Shown here: piece by piece, positions 46,352 through 57,700 of the stretch
Numbering within the stretch: the stretch's first letter is position 1
Layout: every line of letters begins with the position of its first letter
Origin: Moniliophthora roreri
Lineage: Eukaryota; Basidiomycota; Agaricomycetes; Agaricales; Marasmiaceae
Assembly: GCA_001466705.2 (NCBI GenBank)
Contig: LATX02000012.1
Span: 58,392 to 122,391, forward strand
DNA length: 64,000 nt
Direction of reading: 5' to 3'
Program-made: the position numbers and the translations under genes
Notes under the pieces: generated by a model
What the model was told of the DNA's origin: nothing
The model's database searches: none
The model's input: only the letters and a program-made list of their open reading frames with translations

Positions 46352-48077
46352 TAAGTACCCTCCTGCTGGAAGCTGAGCTTCCCTACATCTCCCCCTCCCC
46401 TTTCATCATGTGGGCTCGGTCCACTTAGAGCAAACTATGGCTGTGGGTCATTTTCAAGCCCAATTTCTCTAAGTCCAACACTGTAGACACCATGTAGACA
46501 CTATTATTGCATTGTACAATAAGTATTCAGGTACTATGATGTTATTACACTGGGTACATGTTTCAAGCGACTGTACAGTTCAATAAAGTGAAGGTTTTCA
46601 GTGGCTTGATGAGGTTATACAGTGTTATGTACCTTGGTCTGCCTGCCTTGGATGAGCGCAATAATAGAGCGCATCCATTGTTGCTTCCTCCCACGTTGTT
46701 GGTGTCAGTCTCTGTGTTGAATTCATTCAACATTCACAACTAAGGCAGCTGTCCATCACACGTATGAAGCCAGCACTCCGCTTTACAACTGTTGTCAGCA
46801 TATGACAGTCCCAGAACTGTATCTGGTACTCCAGGCCATCAGCAAAGCTACACAAGTTGTGTATAAGGGTTTTCATTTGCTTCTCGAAAGTAAGGTTTTC
46901 CTCTAATGCTCCAATGGTATCCACTAATGGCTCATCATCAGACTCTGCACTCAGGAAATCATCTTGGTCATTGGCTGCTGCATAGGGAACTGAATTCAGA
47001 AAATTATTGGCTGTCATTGTCACGTTGACATTCTTGTTTGCTGTTGAGGGTGTTGAGGACATCAATGGTATAAGAGATGGGTGTTTCCATATAGGAGAGG
47101 TCCGATTATACATGACTTCAAGGAAGAAGGTAGGTGGGACAGGTTCTACTGACTGAACTAGGTGTTTGCAGAGCAGGAATTGACTTTTGCAGAATTGCAG
47201 ACAAGTGCATACCCATCAGTAAGGGTTCAGATTGTATTTGGGGTTTATAGAGTGGGTTACCAATGCCTTTTCAGCCTTCTTCCATTCTCTTTTGAATTCC
47301 TTTTGCCAGGATGGCCCATCATGGAACTGACCAATGGGATGCAGGATCAGGTTGAGTTTACAGTAGTATATGGGTGCCAGCTTGGTTATCAAGACCCATG
47401 CCAGGAGGTCAAGTCATGGCATGTGAAAATAATGGAGGAAATCATGCTTGATTTGCTGCCAGCTGTTGCAGAACCAATGTAAGTCAATATATTTGGTGTT
47501 TATATTCATGTAAACTGACTGGCTCTCAAGAATCATAGTAGTTTTCAGGTGCAGGATCTCTGGGTACACTGACCAAGCCCAGAGATTCCACTGCTTTGGC
47601 CAGTACCAATTCTTCCAGAGATATGCCCATGCCTCACAAAGGTCATGTTCTTCACAGAATTGGTACATTTGCCTCACTGCCCAGAAGCATATCCCTTCAG
47701 CAGTGGGTGCCGAGTACCTTGGTATCATTGGATGAGCATTGAGGTGAGTTTCCATTATATCCACAATACATGAGCATAATTCTTCTGGACAGAATACCTG
47801 CCTTGCATATGCAGACTGACTAGCAGGGTCATCATCTCCCACATCCCCAGTCTCGAGGTTAAAATCTTTGTCCTCTGTTACATTACTTGTGCAGCAATGA
47901 CAACTACTCAACACTACTATGACATAGTGGTGCTAAGTCAATGAAAGGATCAAGTTTGAGTTTGCTTAGCTTTCACTAAGGTTCAGAGGATTCAGTCGAT
48001 GTGAGCAAGATGTCCTATCTGGAATTAACCAGGTCAAGCTGAAGTAGCTTAGACCTAGAAACTATCTACTTATACAA

Positions 48078-48132
48078 CGATTGTAGCTACTAGTTTGGAT
48101 ACAAACTGCTAGTTCGACATCGTTGTTTAGTA
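48078..48132. repeat. inverted repeat (hairpin) with TAGTTTGGATACAAAC core
   Basis: ACAACGATTGTAGCTACTAG... faces ...CTGCTAGTTCGACATCGTTGT around a GGATAC centre. The core ACTAGTTTGGATACAAAC also occurs at about 33383 inside the 2.68 kb element. Looks like a miniature insertion within the MULE C-terminal coding region. Confidence 0.5.
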
Positions 48133-49360
48133 AATAAGTAGAAAACAATAGAACATGAAAGAATGTCGATGAAGTCATAAATAAGGAACATGACATCGTA
48201 AGCGATGTCATTTAGAATATGATAGAAGGAGATAGAAAAGGATGAAGTCATAGTAATGTCATAGACTAAAAAGGGAACTGGAAATGTGGATGTGTCCAGA
48301 TGTTAAAAAGAAGCATATGTAAAGAAACGATAAACTAGCGCTGTAGGGTGCTTGAATGTCAAAGCTGTCAAAAGAAGAAGAAAAGAGAAGGGAAATGAAG
48401 TGTTTTGTAACATCCTCAGGCATGATGTCATGGATGACTGGTTGCGTTCACACTGGGATTTTGATCTTCAGAGTGGGGGTAGCACCTTGAGAAGTAACAG
48501 ATGGCATGGGTGACATTGTGCCAGCCTCAGGTGGGGGTTTGAGAGTGGATGTTGAAGGAAAAGGAGATGAGCGAGCAACAGGTAAGGTTATTTTAACCTT
48601 GATGCTGTTTGGATTGATGGTTGGAACAATGCTTTCAGGATCGTCTTCAATGCCACCCTCATACTCTGTCTTGTCACTGTGACAGTATGGGGTAAAGTTG
48701 GGGTTGATGAAGGAGAATTCCTGGTAGGCACATTGTATATGGTAAGGTGTGGTTGACAGCTTGTTCTTGCTCAGCTGCTCACAAACAGCTCTTCACAGAT
48801 GCCACCAGCAAAGTTGGATTTTGGCTTCTGGCCAAACTTGCTGCACCATGCCAATCTCTGCCATGTCCTTATCAAGATGGACAAATCTTGGGCTGATGCC
48901 ATACTTGTCTCATAGGTGAGTTGTCCAGTTCTTCAATGCATTTGTGTGTTTCTGAGGTGAGATGGCAGTTGCTGTTGATAGGAGACAATAGGAAAGGGGA
49001 AAGCCCTCGCCATCATGTTCACTGAGAACACAGTATAGCTCTAAATGCAGAGCATTCATATTGTCTAAAGTGTGGCACGTGAGTATTATGCTTTTCTGAC
49101 AGCAAAAAAAAAAACATTTACAAGTTGCATCTAGTGCAATCTCAACCACAAATCTCCTCTCCAGTAATAGTCTGGCAATCTTCTTCAACCCCCAACTCAC
49201 TTGCTGAACTCCTTCCTCCACAGGGACCTCAAACACATCAACATCATCTTTATACTCTGCAAGGAGCTTCTGAACAGAAGGTAGCTGCTCTTTTGCTCTC
49301 TTCCACAGTTCCTTGCTAAGTGTGGTCCAACATTTATGCATCTGGGCAGCTGACACGTTA

Positions 49361-51080
49361 ATATGGCAAACCTAGAAAAGAACCAATTTTATTCATTTTA
49401 CATTACTTTTGAATCAGAACACTTTAATATGACACAAGATAATGGGTAATAAGGACTAGAGTGAGCCCAGTCTGCTAGTCATTGCCTTAGAGAAGCTACA
49501 GTGTGTTGGAAAGTACAAAGAGCTATATGATATGCTATACAGAAGCATCTAAGCTGTATATTCTGACTTATCTATATATTAGATCTGAAGCAGATCACTT
49601 CTGAAACCTGTAGGGAACCTAACTATGACCATACGAACATGTTGGCTAGTTAACTGAGCTCTCTCAAAGTGCTATCAATGGGATTTTTCAATTTATTCAC
49701 TTTTCTATGACATCTGCAAAGTGCAATGTGCAGTCATACAGTACAGAGGTACTTAGAGAAGACATCAGAACAGAGAGACAACTTGGAAAGGAACAATCAG
49801 AATGATCAGACATTGGAATTCAATATGCAGATCAGAATCAAAGCCAATGATCTCTTAATAAAGAGTTCTAATATGGCACAAATAGATGAAATTACTTAAC
49901 AAGAGGCAACACAACCTCAGAACAAGTGTAGCTACATGACTACAGATACAACGAGACATATAATTAATATTTAAGGAATGCAAAGTTCTAGATAAGATCA
50001 AGAACAAATTATCAAAGGAGACAGGAAAAGGAACAGTATGTTCCAGCCTTGGAAGCTTTGAAACCAAGACATCGGCAGCTGTGTGGATGCTGGAAAAGAG
50101 AATGCGGAATGGATAGACTCATCCATCCATCTGGACCCACCTAGAAAAGAGAAAAATCAAATATCTAGGAGTCCAGAACACCTGGAAAGCAGATACCTGT
50201 GCAGATATGATTGGATACCCTAATGACCAGACTCTGTGACATCTGAATATTCCCTCTTTTAGTATCTCAGTCACTCTTTTATTATTTTCTGAATTATTGG
50301 ACATTATTTATATTTTCCTGTAGATATATTCCATAGACCATATATAAGGACAGCTAGATATTCATATATACTCAAGTAACTCTGCCCCCTCTGATTGTGA
50401 ATACATGATGAGTTTGTTTGGTGTATAATTGTGTGTGCCATTCCAGTTTTGCTTCCTCACTTCAGGCCCTGGAGATTGGTCCTGAGTGACTCCAGAGAGA
50501 TAGAAATCTGATAATGAACTTGTGTTGTAAGAGACAAAGAGTAACATCTTCAGTGTGCTTTGCACTTTTCTAAGAGATAACTTTACACCAAAAGTTCTGG
50601 TGGCTTTTGGAGTGTGGCCTGTGTTGGGTATCAGGTTGTGACACACTTAGAGTCTTAACAAAGGAATTGGGCCTGTGATTAAGCTCTTTGTAGAAACTGG
50701 TCTAGGACCTTTTCCAGTACACTGTGTACTGTAGTTGTCTTAAAGAAGTCTTGAACTCCATAGGGTCAGACTATATTGGCTACCAAGTCTTTTGGTGGGA
50801 CTGTAGCTCTTGTGTTTTGTGCTTTGTGCACTGTGTTCTTGTGTGTGTGTTTGTGTGTTTGGATATAAACCCTTTTAAAACCCATATATACTCCTCTGGA
50901 GGTGAACACTTTGAAGTAGATTGCTTCAATAAGAGAGAATCAACCTAGCTAAGAGTTTTGTTGGCATTCTAAGTGCAGCAACTCTGATCACATTGATCCA
51001 CACTTGCACAACAACCTGAGTTAGACTTTTGGAGGTTATCTTTTGGGTAGTTTTCCACTAGTCTTATCTTAGACAAATTA
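49361..51080. mobile_element. 1.72 kb insertion inside the MULE transposase
   Basis: ACGTTA stands at 49355-49360 and again at 51081-51086. Removing the intervening DNA and one ACGTTA makes the transposase frame continuous (LYCNV joined to SAAQMHKCW). The insert is AT-rich, has no frame over 95 codons, and carries LTR-like features (TATATAAGGAC at about 50341, GT repeats near 50840), but its ends are not TG...CA. Class unassigned. Confidence 0.7.
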
Positions 51081-52171
51081 ACGTTACAATAGAGGTGCTG
51101 GATCTGGGGGACGAGAGAACTTGGAGTGCTCATCTTGATGTTGTCACATATGACCTGAACAGCACCATCAGGCATTGAGACATCATAATAAGGTGTGTGA
51201 TGCAGATGATGTTCAAGGTAGATGCTGATGCAACGTGTTTCAGGCTGCATAGGAGAGGGCATTTGGCACATCACAATGAGACAGCTTTGGCAATCAAAGC
51301 GATGCATCCCAACGTGATCACAATGCTTGACATTGACACCTTGTGTGGGCTTTGATGGTTTCTTCTCGCTAGCATCTTGTGAACACCAGGCATGTGTCTT
51401 GTATCCAGTTGCAAGCTTGGGATGGTCATGAACTCTGAAACACATTCAGTAAGTCACTCTTGTTCGCTAGTATATGTCTACACATGTAAACTGGTAACCA
51501 GTTGCCTTCCAGACCTCCATCATGGTTGTATTGACATGCTCCCTATCTGACATCAATGGGTCCACAGCCATGCAATAATAGCCTGAAAAGATAATTTTTG
51601 ATGGAGTACTTTGTGCAGTTTTTCAAAGATCTTGTATCATGGCCTCAGCATTTGGGTATTCAACCTGACTGCATAGTGTTTGGCATGGTGGTGAGTCAAT
51701 GTAGAATGTTGAAATGTGAAACTCTGCTCACATCAGTTCCTCTATTGGACTCTGTGTCAGAGACTGGGTCTCCTGGTAATGCAGAGGCTGTTTGGCAAGG
51801 TGCATTTTCTTTCTCCTCATGCTCCCGTTTTCTGGCCCTGGCTAGGCATGCAATGTTGCATCTTTGGCAGACAGGGCACTGTTTGAATGTATATGGCTGT
51901 CTCTTTTTGTCTTGAGTGGGTAAAATCTTGTTACAATTTTTTTTGGAGCAGCGTTTAGGTGCTTGAGTTGTTGAGCAATCTTTCATAGCGTGACACAGTG
52001 ATGTGTAGAGTAAACGGAACAGTGTCTTATTTTTTTTTTTTTTTGCAATTCTATGGACTTTGTGTAGACTACACTAGATCCCGATGTGCCTTCCCTCATG
52101 CAGATCACAGTTTGTAGTCCCACAGACCAAGCCCACATGACGAAAGGGGAGGGGGAGAGGTAGGGAAGCTT

Positions 52172-52835
52172 TCCATCTGCTCCTAGTGAAGCCCTTTAAT
52201 TTATGACTCTGTAATTCTATCATCGTCTAGAATGGTCCCATGATTGTAATACTTAGAATTGTAAAAAAAAGCTTGTTTAGTGCACACACCTAGTCGTGAC
52301 CATCATGACCATATCAGCTTTTTCCCTTACCATGTTGTCCAACGGCGATAGGCCTGTAGCCAAATATTATCTCCATCAATGGGTAAATACTGCAACGACA
52401 ATGGTCTACTACAAAGTGAAAAGACTAGCCTCAGAAAGAGGCCATTACTTTGTCATTGTCGTCTGGCTGTCAGACTTTAGGGCTGGTGAGTTCTAATATT
52501 GAATCATGCAAGATTCATATGGCTGAATTTCCAGTAGGCTTAAGCAGGATCTGTCAGCACTTATGAGAACCTTCCAGCGTTCAGCTGTTTTATGATTATT
52601 TTCAAGAACTTGGTTTTCCATGGAAGGATTGGCGGCTGGAAGGATTTAGAATGCGAGTTGTAACTCAGTGTGTGACGCGACATTCCTTTCGAAGCCATAC
52701 TGACAGGTATAGCAGCTCTAATCTGTCAACAAGGCTCAAGGTTCGATGCCAGGTTTCTAACAAAGACAACTGCATGGCTATAAAGTCCAACCAGCACGCA
52801 AAAAACCCGTTATCCCAACCCAATCATCCCCGGTC
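52172..52835 (+). repeat. tandem-unit spacer with empty transposon site
   Basis: Begins with the last codons of a short secreted gene (CTGCTCCTAGTGAAGCC) whose body is missing, then the unit spacer. At 52475-52481 it has a single CTTTAGG, the empty target of the TATCAGAC-repeat transposon that is filled at 60708-61752. Confidence 0.75.
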
Positions 52836-54519
52836 ATGAAGCTCCTTCTGCTCAGCTCCTTGTTATGCTCTATTGTCTCTATAAATGCCCAAGCCCCGCC
52901 GATCCAGTGTCCCGTGGGCCAGGAACCTGTTGAGGTTGTACCAGGTGATTGGAGGTGCAAGTCCACAGTCGTCATATGTCCAGAGGGCTGGTCTGAATAT
53001 TTTGCCTCCGTCGTAGGTTGTTGTCACTTGGAGGTTCTCAACAGTGACTAACCCTTGGCTAGGATACTCTGACACAGATGTGTTGTTGTGCACCAAGCCA
53101 CCAACTGGTCATCTACACTGCTAATAACAAATCATACCCTGTTGATATGTTAGGAATGTCATTGTTCCGAGGATTCCAATGTACGATGGTGAGGATTTTC
53201 TGTTACGAGATGCATGTGACTGAACCCTGGGGCCAAAACTACTCATGAAAACAACGTTTATGAGAACTGTCCCATATCATATTCAATGCCAAAACACAGA
53301 AAAGACTTCCCGAAGGTCTCTGGGACTACATGCAATGGGGGACATGACGGGATGAAAGACTTCATCGCTAGCAGCTATCTATCATCTATCATCTATCATC
53401 GTACGTTCAGCATATGTTGAGGATCCCACTGGCATCTCAGTGGAAGCCCATCATTGGATCATTCCTAAGGTACCTCCATCATACGATATCCTGCCAGCGG
53501 TGTACAAAGAGAAAACTCAGGTCAGCGTAGTATGTATACTCCCCACCATCCAATTCATCCCCGGCTAATTCACTTCCCAGTGCTGTGCAGCAGCACAGTC
53601 TACGTCGGTGAAAAGCCAAATGGTTTATGTTGCAACCCAGGCGAGATCATCCAGGATGGGAAATGTGCTGTTCCTCCTCCACCACCTCCACTGCCTCCTC
53701 CAGGTCCCTCAGAAGGCTGCCCGAGTCAACCGAACAATGCTTGCAAGTTGCGCAAGGCTTGCGGAACCGGAACGGCAAATGGCTTGCAATATGGAAGCTG
53801 CTACCAGATAACGTTCTCTGACGGAAGTGGCAACCAACTTGGCAGAGGATACACCCAAGATGATAACACAGCACACCCAGACATATATGTGCAGAGAGGC
53901 TGGGTCTCGTGAGTCGCTCCGTGTCGCATTTGGGTTGGAGGTTACGTTCTCATGGGTGGCACCAGAAACATCCCGTACAGGATCTGCAAGTCAGCAACTG
54001 ATTGTGGTACGGGTGCTGTTCAGTCCACTGATGTCTTCGTCATTGAAGACCAAATCGGACCCATGAACGATGCTGTGGGTACCAAGGGCTGGGTAAAGTC
54101 TGCTATCACTATCAAGTCAATGGGTGCTGAGTGATTCTTGGGCAGCTGAACAACACGGCAGATCCAAATTTCATCACGATTATTACCGCTGCAGCGCAAG
54201 CCCCGTTTAAGTTCCCATTTTGAAGCACGAGACGGACGTTTACACAGCAGAGGAACTTGGGTGACACCCATGGCCTCACTTTGAACAGTGTGCTAGAGCC
54301 CGAGGAGCATTGTCAGTCAGGATTGGGTTACAGAATGTCATTCGTAAGTTTAGCCCATCTAATCCACTCTAGCACACTGCTGATTCTTGTGACAACTAGC
54401 GACCTAACACAGGTGCTGCTGTGACCTTTGAGTTTGCTGAGGTTCCTTGCGTTGCAGGCCCTGTGCTCGGAAAGGCACAGCTCGGCCTTGTGGGCAACGC
54501 TGCCCAAGTACTGCTTTAA
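52836..54519 (+). pseudogene. long secreted CC-motif gene, broken copy (gene I)
   Basis: Exon 1 (52836-53012) encodes the signal peptide and CPVGQEPVEV module. Exon 2 is interrupted after the QLVIY codons by about 395 bp of foreign sequence (about 53115-53507) also present in copies H and K. Exon 3 has the shared 1-nt deletion (TGCTGTGCAGCAGCACAG). Exon 4 is conserved (NIPYRICKSATDCGTGAV, FVIEDQIGP). In exon 5, 55 bp (54203-54257) are replaced by the non-reversed complement of the paralogue, which destroys the CSACKCVVSL segment and gives an early stop. Exon 6 ends in TAA at 54517-54519. Non-functional. Confidence 0.75.
54203..54257 (+). other. 55-bp segment that is the non-reversed complement of 63588-63642
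   Basis: Here CCGTTTAAGTTCCCATTTT..., there GGCAAATTCAAGGGTAAAA.... All 55 positions are complementary in the same left-to-right order. Flanks (GCGCAAGCC left, GGGTGACACC right) align normally with copies H and K. Confidence 0.92.
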
Positions 54520-54709
54520 GGCGTCGTCGTTGCATGTAGATTCGGTCTGGAGTAAAACAAACGTTCTTGTTTCGTCTTAGACATATATAACATTAACCAA
54601 AACACCATATTTCATGTTTCGTATCAATCACCAATCGTACATTCTTTGCTATTCGTACATTTTTACTCCTTGTGTGAACGATGTATAAAAGTCCGACTAC
54701 GGCTGACGG

Positions 54710-57700
54710 TCATATTGCTTGTCTTCGAATGAGGGGCTGTCGCTGTGCGCCGCAAGTTGGCGCCGCCTTGCCTGTCCGTACGAGAGCCTCCGGTGGTAGT
54801 AAGGAATACATCCTGTTCGCAAAGTGATGAGTGTTTGAATCTTTGGCATCAATCTGAGGACTCGCCTGCAACAATTCTGACGCTGACGGCCTGAGGTCTG
54901 GAGTTTCGTAGAGAGTTTTGTTCAAGAAATCACGTAGGGGAGCTGAGTATGGTTCAGTAAGGAAATAGAGGCATCAAGGCGTCGTACTCACGGAGTAAAT
55001 CTATCCACCAGAGTCCAATCAGTCGTCCAACTAACAAGAGATAACGTGTTCGTACCTCCTGAGGTAGGTCTGACGTGAACATCAGCAAGCTATGCACGCC
55101 GAAAGAACAGGAGCTTTACATTTCGCTGGTTGAGGCGCTCTGATGACTCTGACCGTACCAACAGAATCGGTTGATCCGACCTAATTACGGTCCTTATCAG
55201 TCAAGACACGTACAACGTCAAACATTGAAACAATGTGCTCAGAATCAATACTCCCATGCGTAATACCATGTCGATGCAGATAGTGCACAGCCTGCACAAC
55301 ATGTCGCATGATATTCGCGATATGGGGTTCCTGTAGTCCCGACTGCTGAGTGCGTCTACAGACATCGTGAATCTCATCCTTGAGAGTTCGAGGATCTGCT
55401 ACGGTTTCCAGGATGACCCAAACGTGACCATCGTGTTAGAAGAGATCGATATAGTTGAGGATATGGGGGTGATGAAGGAAGCGCATCTCGTTGAACTCGT
55501 CTACTAGACGTCGTAAGACGGACCTGTGTTGACCGATAAGAGCCTTCTTGATTGCGACCATGGAGTTTGTTCCTTTGATTCGCGCCGAGAAGACTTCAAG
55601 GTAGGGACTGCAAAGGAGGTGTTAGCGACGTGTGGTATTTGGGGTAGTTGGTTTCTTTACCTTTGTTGTATAGGCTGTAAGTTCTGATACATCCGTTGAG
55701 GATCAGCATGCTTCCGGACACGCTGAAGGTCCATGAGGAACGAGGCATGTTCAGAGGACGTCAAACGGCGATAAGGAGTGAAAGTCTTTGGTGTCGCCGG
55801 ACGTCCGTGCACCTCTACTTTATCCGAGTTCTCTGGCCTGGCCAAGGTCATACTTGCATCCACATCAAAGATAATAGCAGGTGAATGATTCGATAAAAGG
55901 ACTGTTGATGCCATCAGCACATTGGTACTCTTTATCATACGGTCCAGCTCTGCGACTGCCTGCTGACTTCGAGGGCGAACATTCCTGTTCTCGTGCCAAC
56001 ACATCTCCACCAGGCTCCAGAGAGCATCCGACATCATGTTCAGTCGCTTGGGGCGCTTTCCAGCAGAGACCTCAAGTATCACTCGAGCTTCACCCGTATC
56101 AGGAAATGGCAGTTTGCCCATGTACACCTATCATAGTAAGTGTCAGTCCACAAAACAGTAAGACAGAGAAACTCGCGTCAACACACCTCCACGCAAACAC
56201 ACCCATAAGCATAGATGTCACTTGCAAACATTCGTCTCTGACTCTCTCCAGGTGAGAATAGCAGTTCGGGAGCCATCCATTGTATGGTTCCACTATAGTC
56301 AGTGGTATTATGTCTCGTAGCATCCGCAAAGACAGTTAACCCAAAATCCGCCAGACGAGGTTGGCAGTTCTCGTCAATCAAGATATTGCACTGTTAAGTA
56401 ACAAATCAGTACAAAAGCTAGAAGTACGCGAGTGGACTAACGCCTTTAATATCTCCATGGACGACCTTCTTCGAATGAAGGTAGTCGATTCCCTGAACGA
56501 TCCCGAATAGCTAAATAAGACTATTAGTTATCGACCACTCGTCGTCGTAAGGGTGCACAAGACATACAAGACCATTTATATTCGCCCTCGGATTCTTCTT
56601 CAAGAACTGTATGATAGTCCCATTCACCATCCACGGCGACACCATACACGGATGCCTTGGAAAGTTCTCCGCGTCGATACCCAAGAAGGGCAGGACAAAC
56701 TTGTGTTCCAGTTGACGCCATATGAGTGCTTCCTTGCAGAATTTCTAAAAGCCAAAGTCAGTCCGGACTGATACACGCGACAAGGTATAGCATGTACAAC
56801 ACACCTGAAAGATCTTATGCCTTGCATCATGCTGATCATTCTGAAATGTCCTCAACCTCTTCAAAGCAACCGCCGCCTGGCTATCCCCGTAGAAACTCTT
56901 GAAAACGTCTCCAAACGTTCCGCCAAAACAGCACCGACCNGACCGATAAGAGCCTTCTTGATTGCGACCATGGAGTTTGTTCCTTTGATTCGCGCCGAGA
57001 AGACTTCAAGGTAGGGACTGCAAAGGAGGTGTTAGCGACGTGTGGTATTTGGGGTAGTTGGTTTCTTTACCTTTGTTGCATAGGCTGTAAGTTCTGATAC
57101 ATCTGTTGAGGATCAGCATGCTTCTGGACATGCTGAAGGTCCATGAGGAACGAGGCATGTTCAGAGGACGTCAAACAGCGATAAGGAGTGAAAGTCTTTG
57201 GTGTCGCCGGACGTTTGTACACCTCTACTTTATCCGAGTTCTCTGGCCTGGCCAAGGTCATACTTGCATCCACGTCAAAGATAATAGCAGGCGAATGATT
57301 CGATAAAAGGACTGTTGATGCCGTCGGCGCATTGGTACTCTTTATCATACGGTCCAGCTCTGCGACTGCCTGCTGACTTCGAGGGCGAACATTCCTGTTC
57401 TCGTGCCAACACGTCTCCACCAGGCTCCAGAGAGCATCCGACATCATGTTCGGTCGCTTGGGGCGCTTTCCAGCAGAGACCTCGAGTATCACTCGAGCTT
57501 CACCGGTATCAGGAAATGGCGGTTTGCCCGTGTACACCTATCATAGTAAGTGTCAGTCCACAAAACAGTAAGACAAACTCGCGTCAACGCACCTCCACGC
57601 AAACACACCCATAAGCGTATATATCACTTGCGAACGTTCGTCTCTGACTCTCTCCAGGTGAGAATAGCAGTTCGGGAGCCATCCATTGTATGGTTCCACC

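Larger units (their letters stand above)
46740..51986 (-). pseudogene. MULE transposase, decayed
   Basis: The N terminus (51986) has KRCSKKNCNKILP...CPVCQRC. Next comes a FAR1-like DNA-binding segment (HDHPKLATGYKTHAWCSQ ... CDHVGMHRFDCQSC, 51426-51281). The MULE transposase core follows: VEIALDATCKC (49140s), LYCVLSEHDGEGFPLSYCL, then FVHLDKDMAEIGMVQQVW and QLCWWHL (48876-48801). Downstream are FWAVRQMYQFCEEHDL, AWAYLWKNWY and KTTMILES (47690-47520), and a SWIM-type zinc motif CTCLQFCKSQFLLCKH (about 47214-47167). At least five in-frame TGA stops interrupt it, in each case where MULE relatives usually have Arg. It is also split by a 1.72 kb insertion and about 0.45 kb of foreign sequence near 47.93-48.40 kb. 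Confidence 0.85.
46377..52169. mobile_element. 5.8 kb Mutator-like (MULE) transposon
   Basis: Terminal inverted repeats of about 45 bp: GCTTCCCTACATCTCCCCCT at the left, and GCTTCCCTACCTCTCCCCCT inverted at the right, both continuing into CCCCTTTCRTCATGTGGGCT. Between them lies a minus-strand MULE transposase broken by stops and insertions. The 9-bp flanks (GGAAGCTGA and TTTCCATCT) do not match. The flanks correspond to positions about 670 bp apart in the 59.7-60.4 kb unit, so the element is associated with loss of a short secreted gene there. Confidence 0.85.

Noticed and set aside
48400..48760. Pro/Ser-rich frame considered as a separate gene
   Set aside because: It is in frame with and downstream of the MULE core and matches the usual linker of that transposase.
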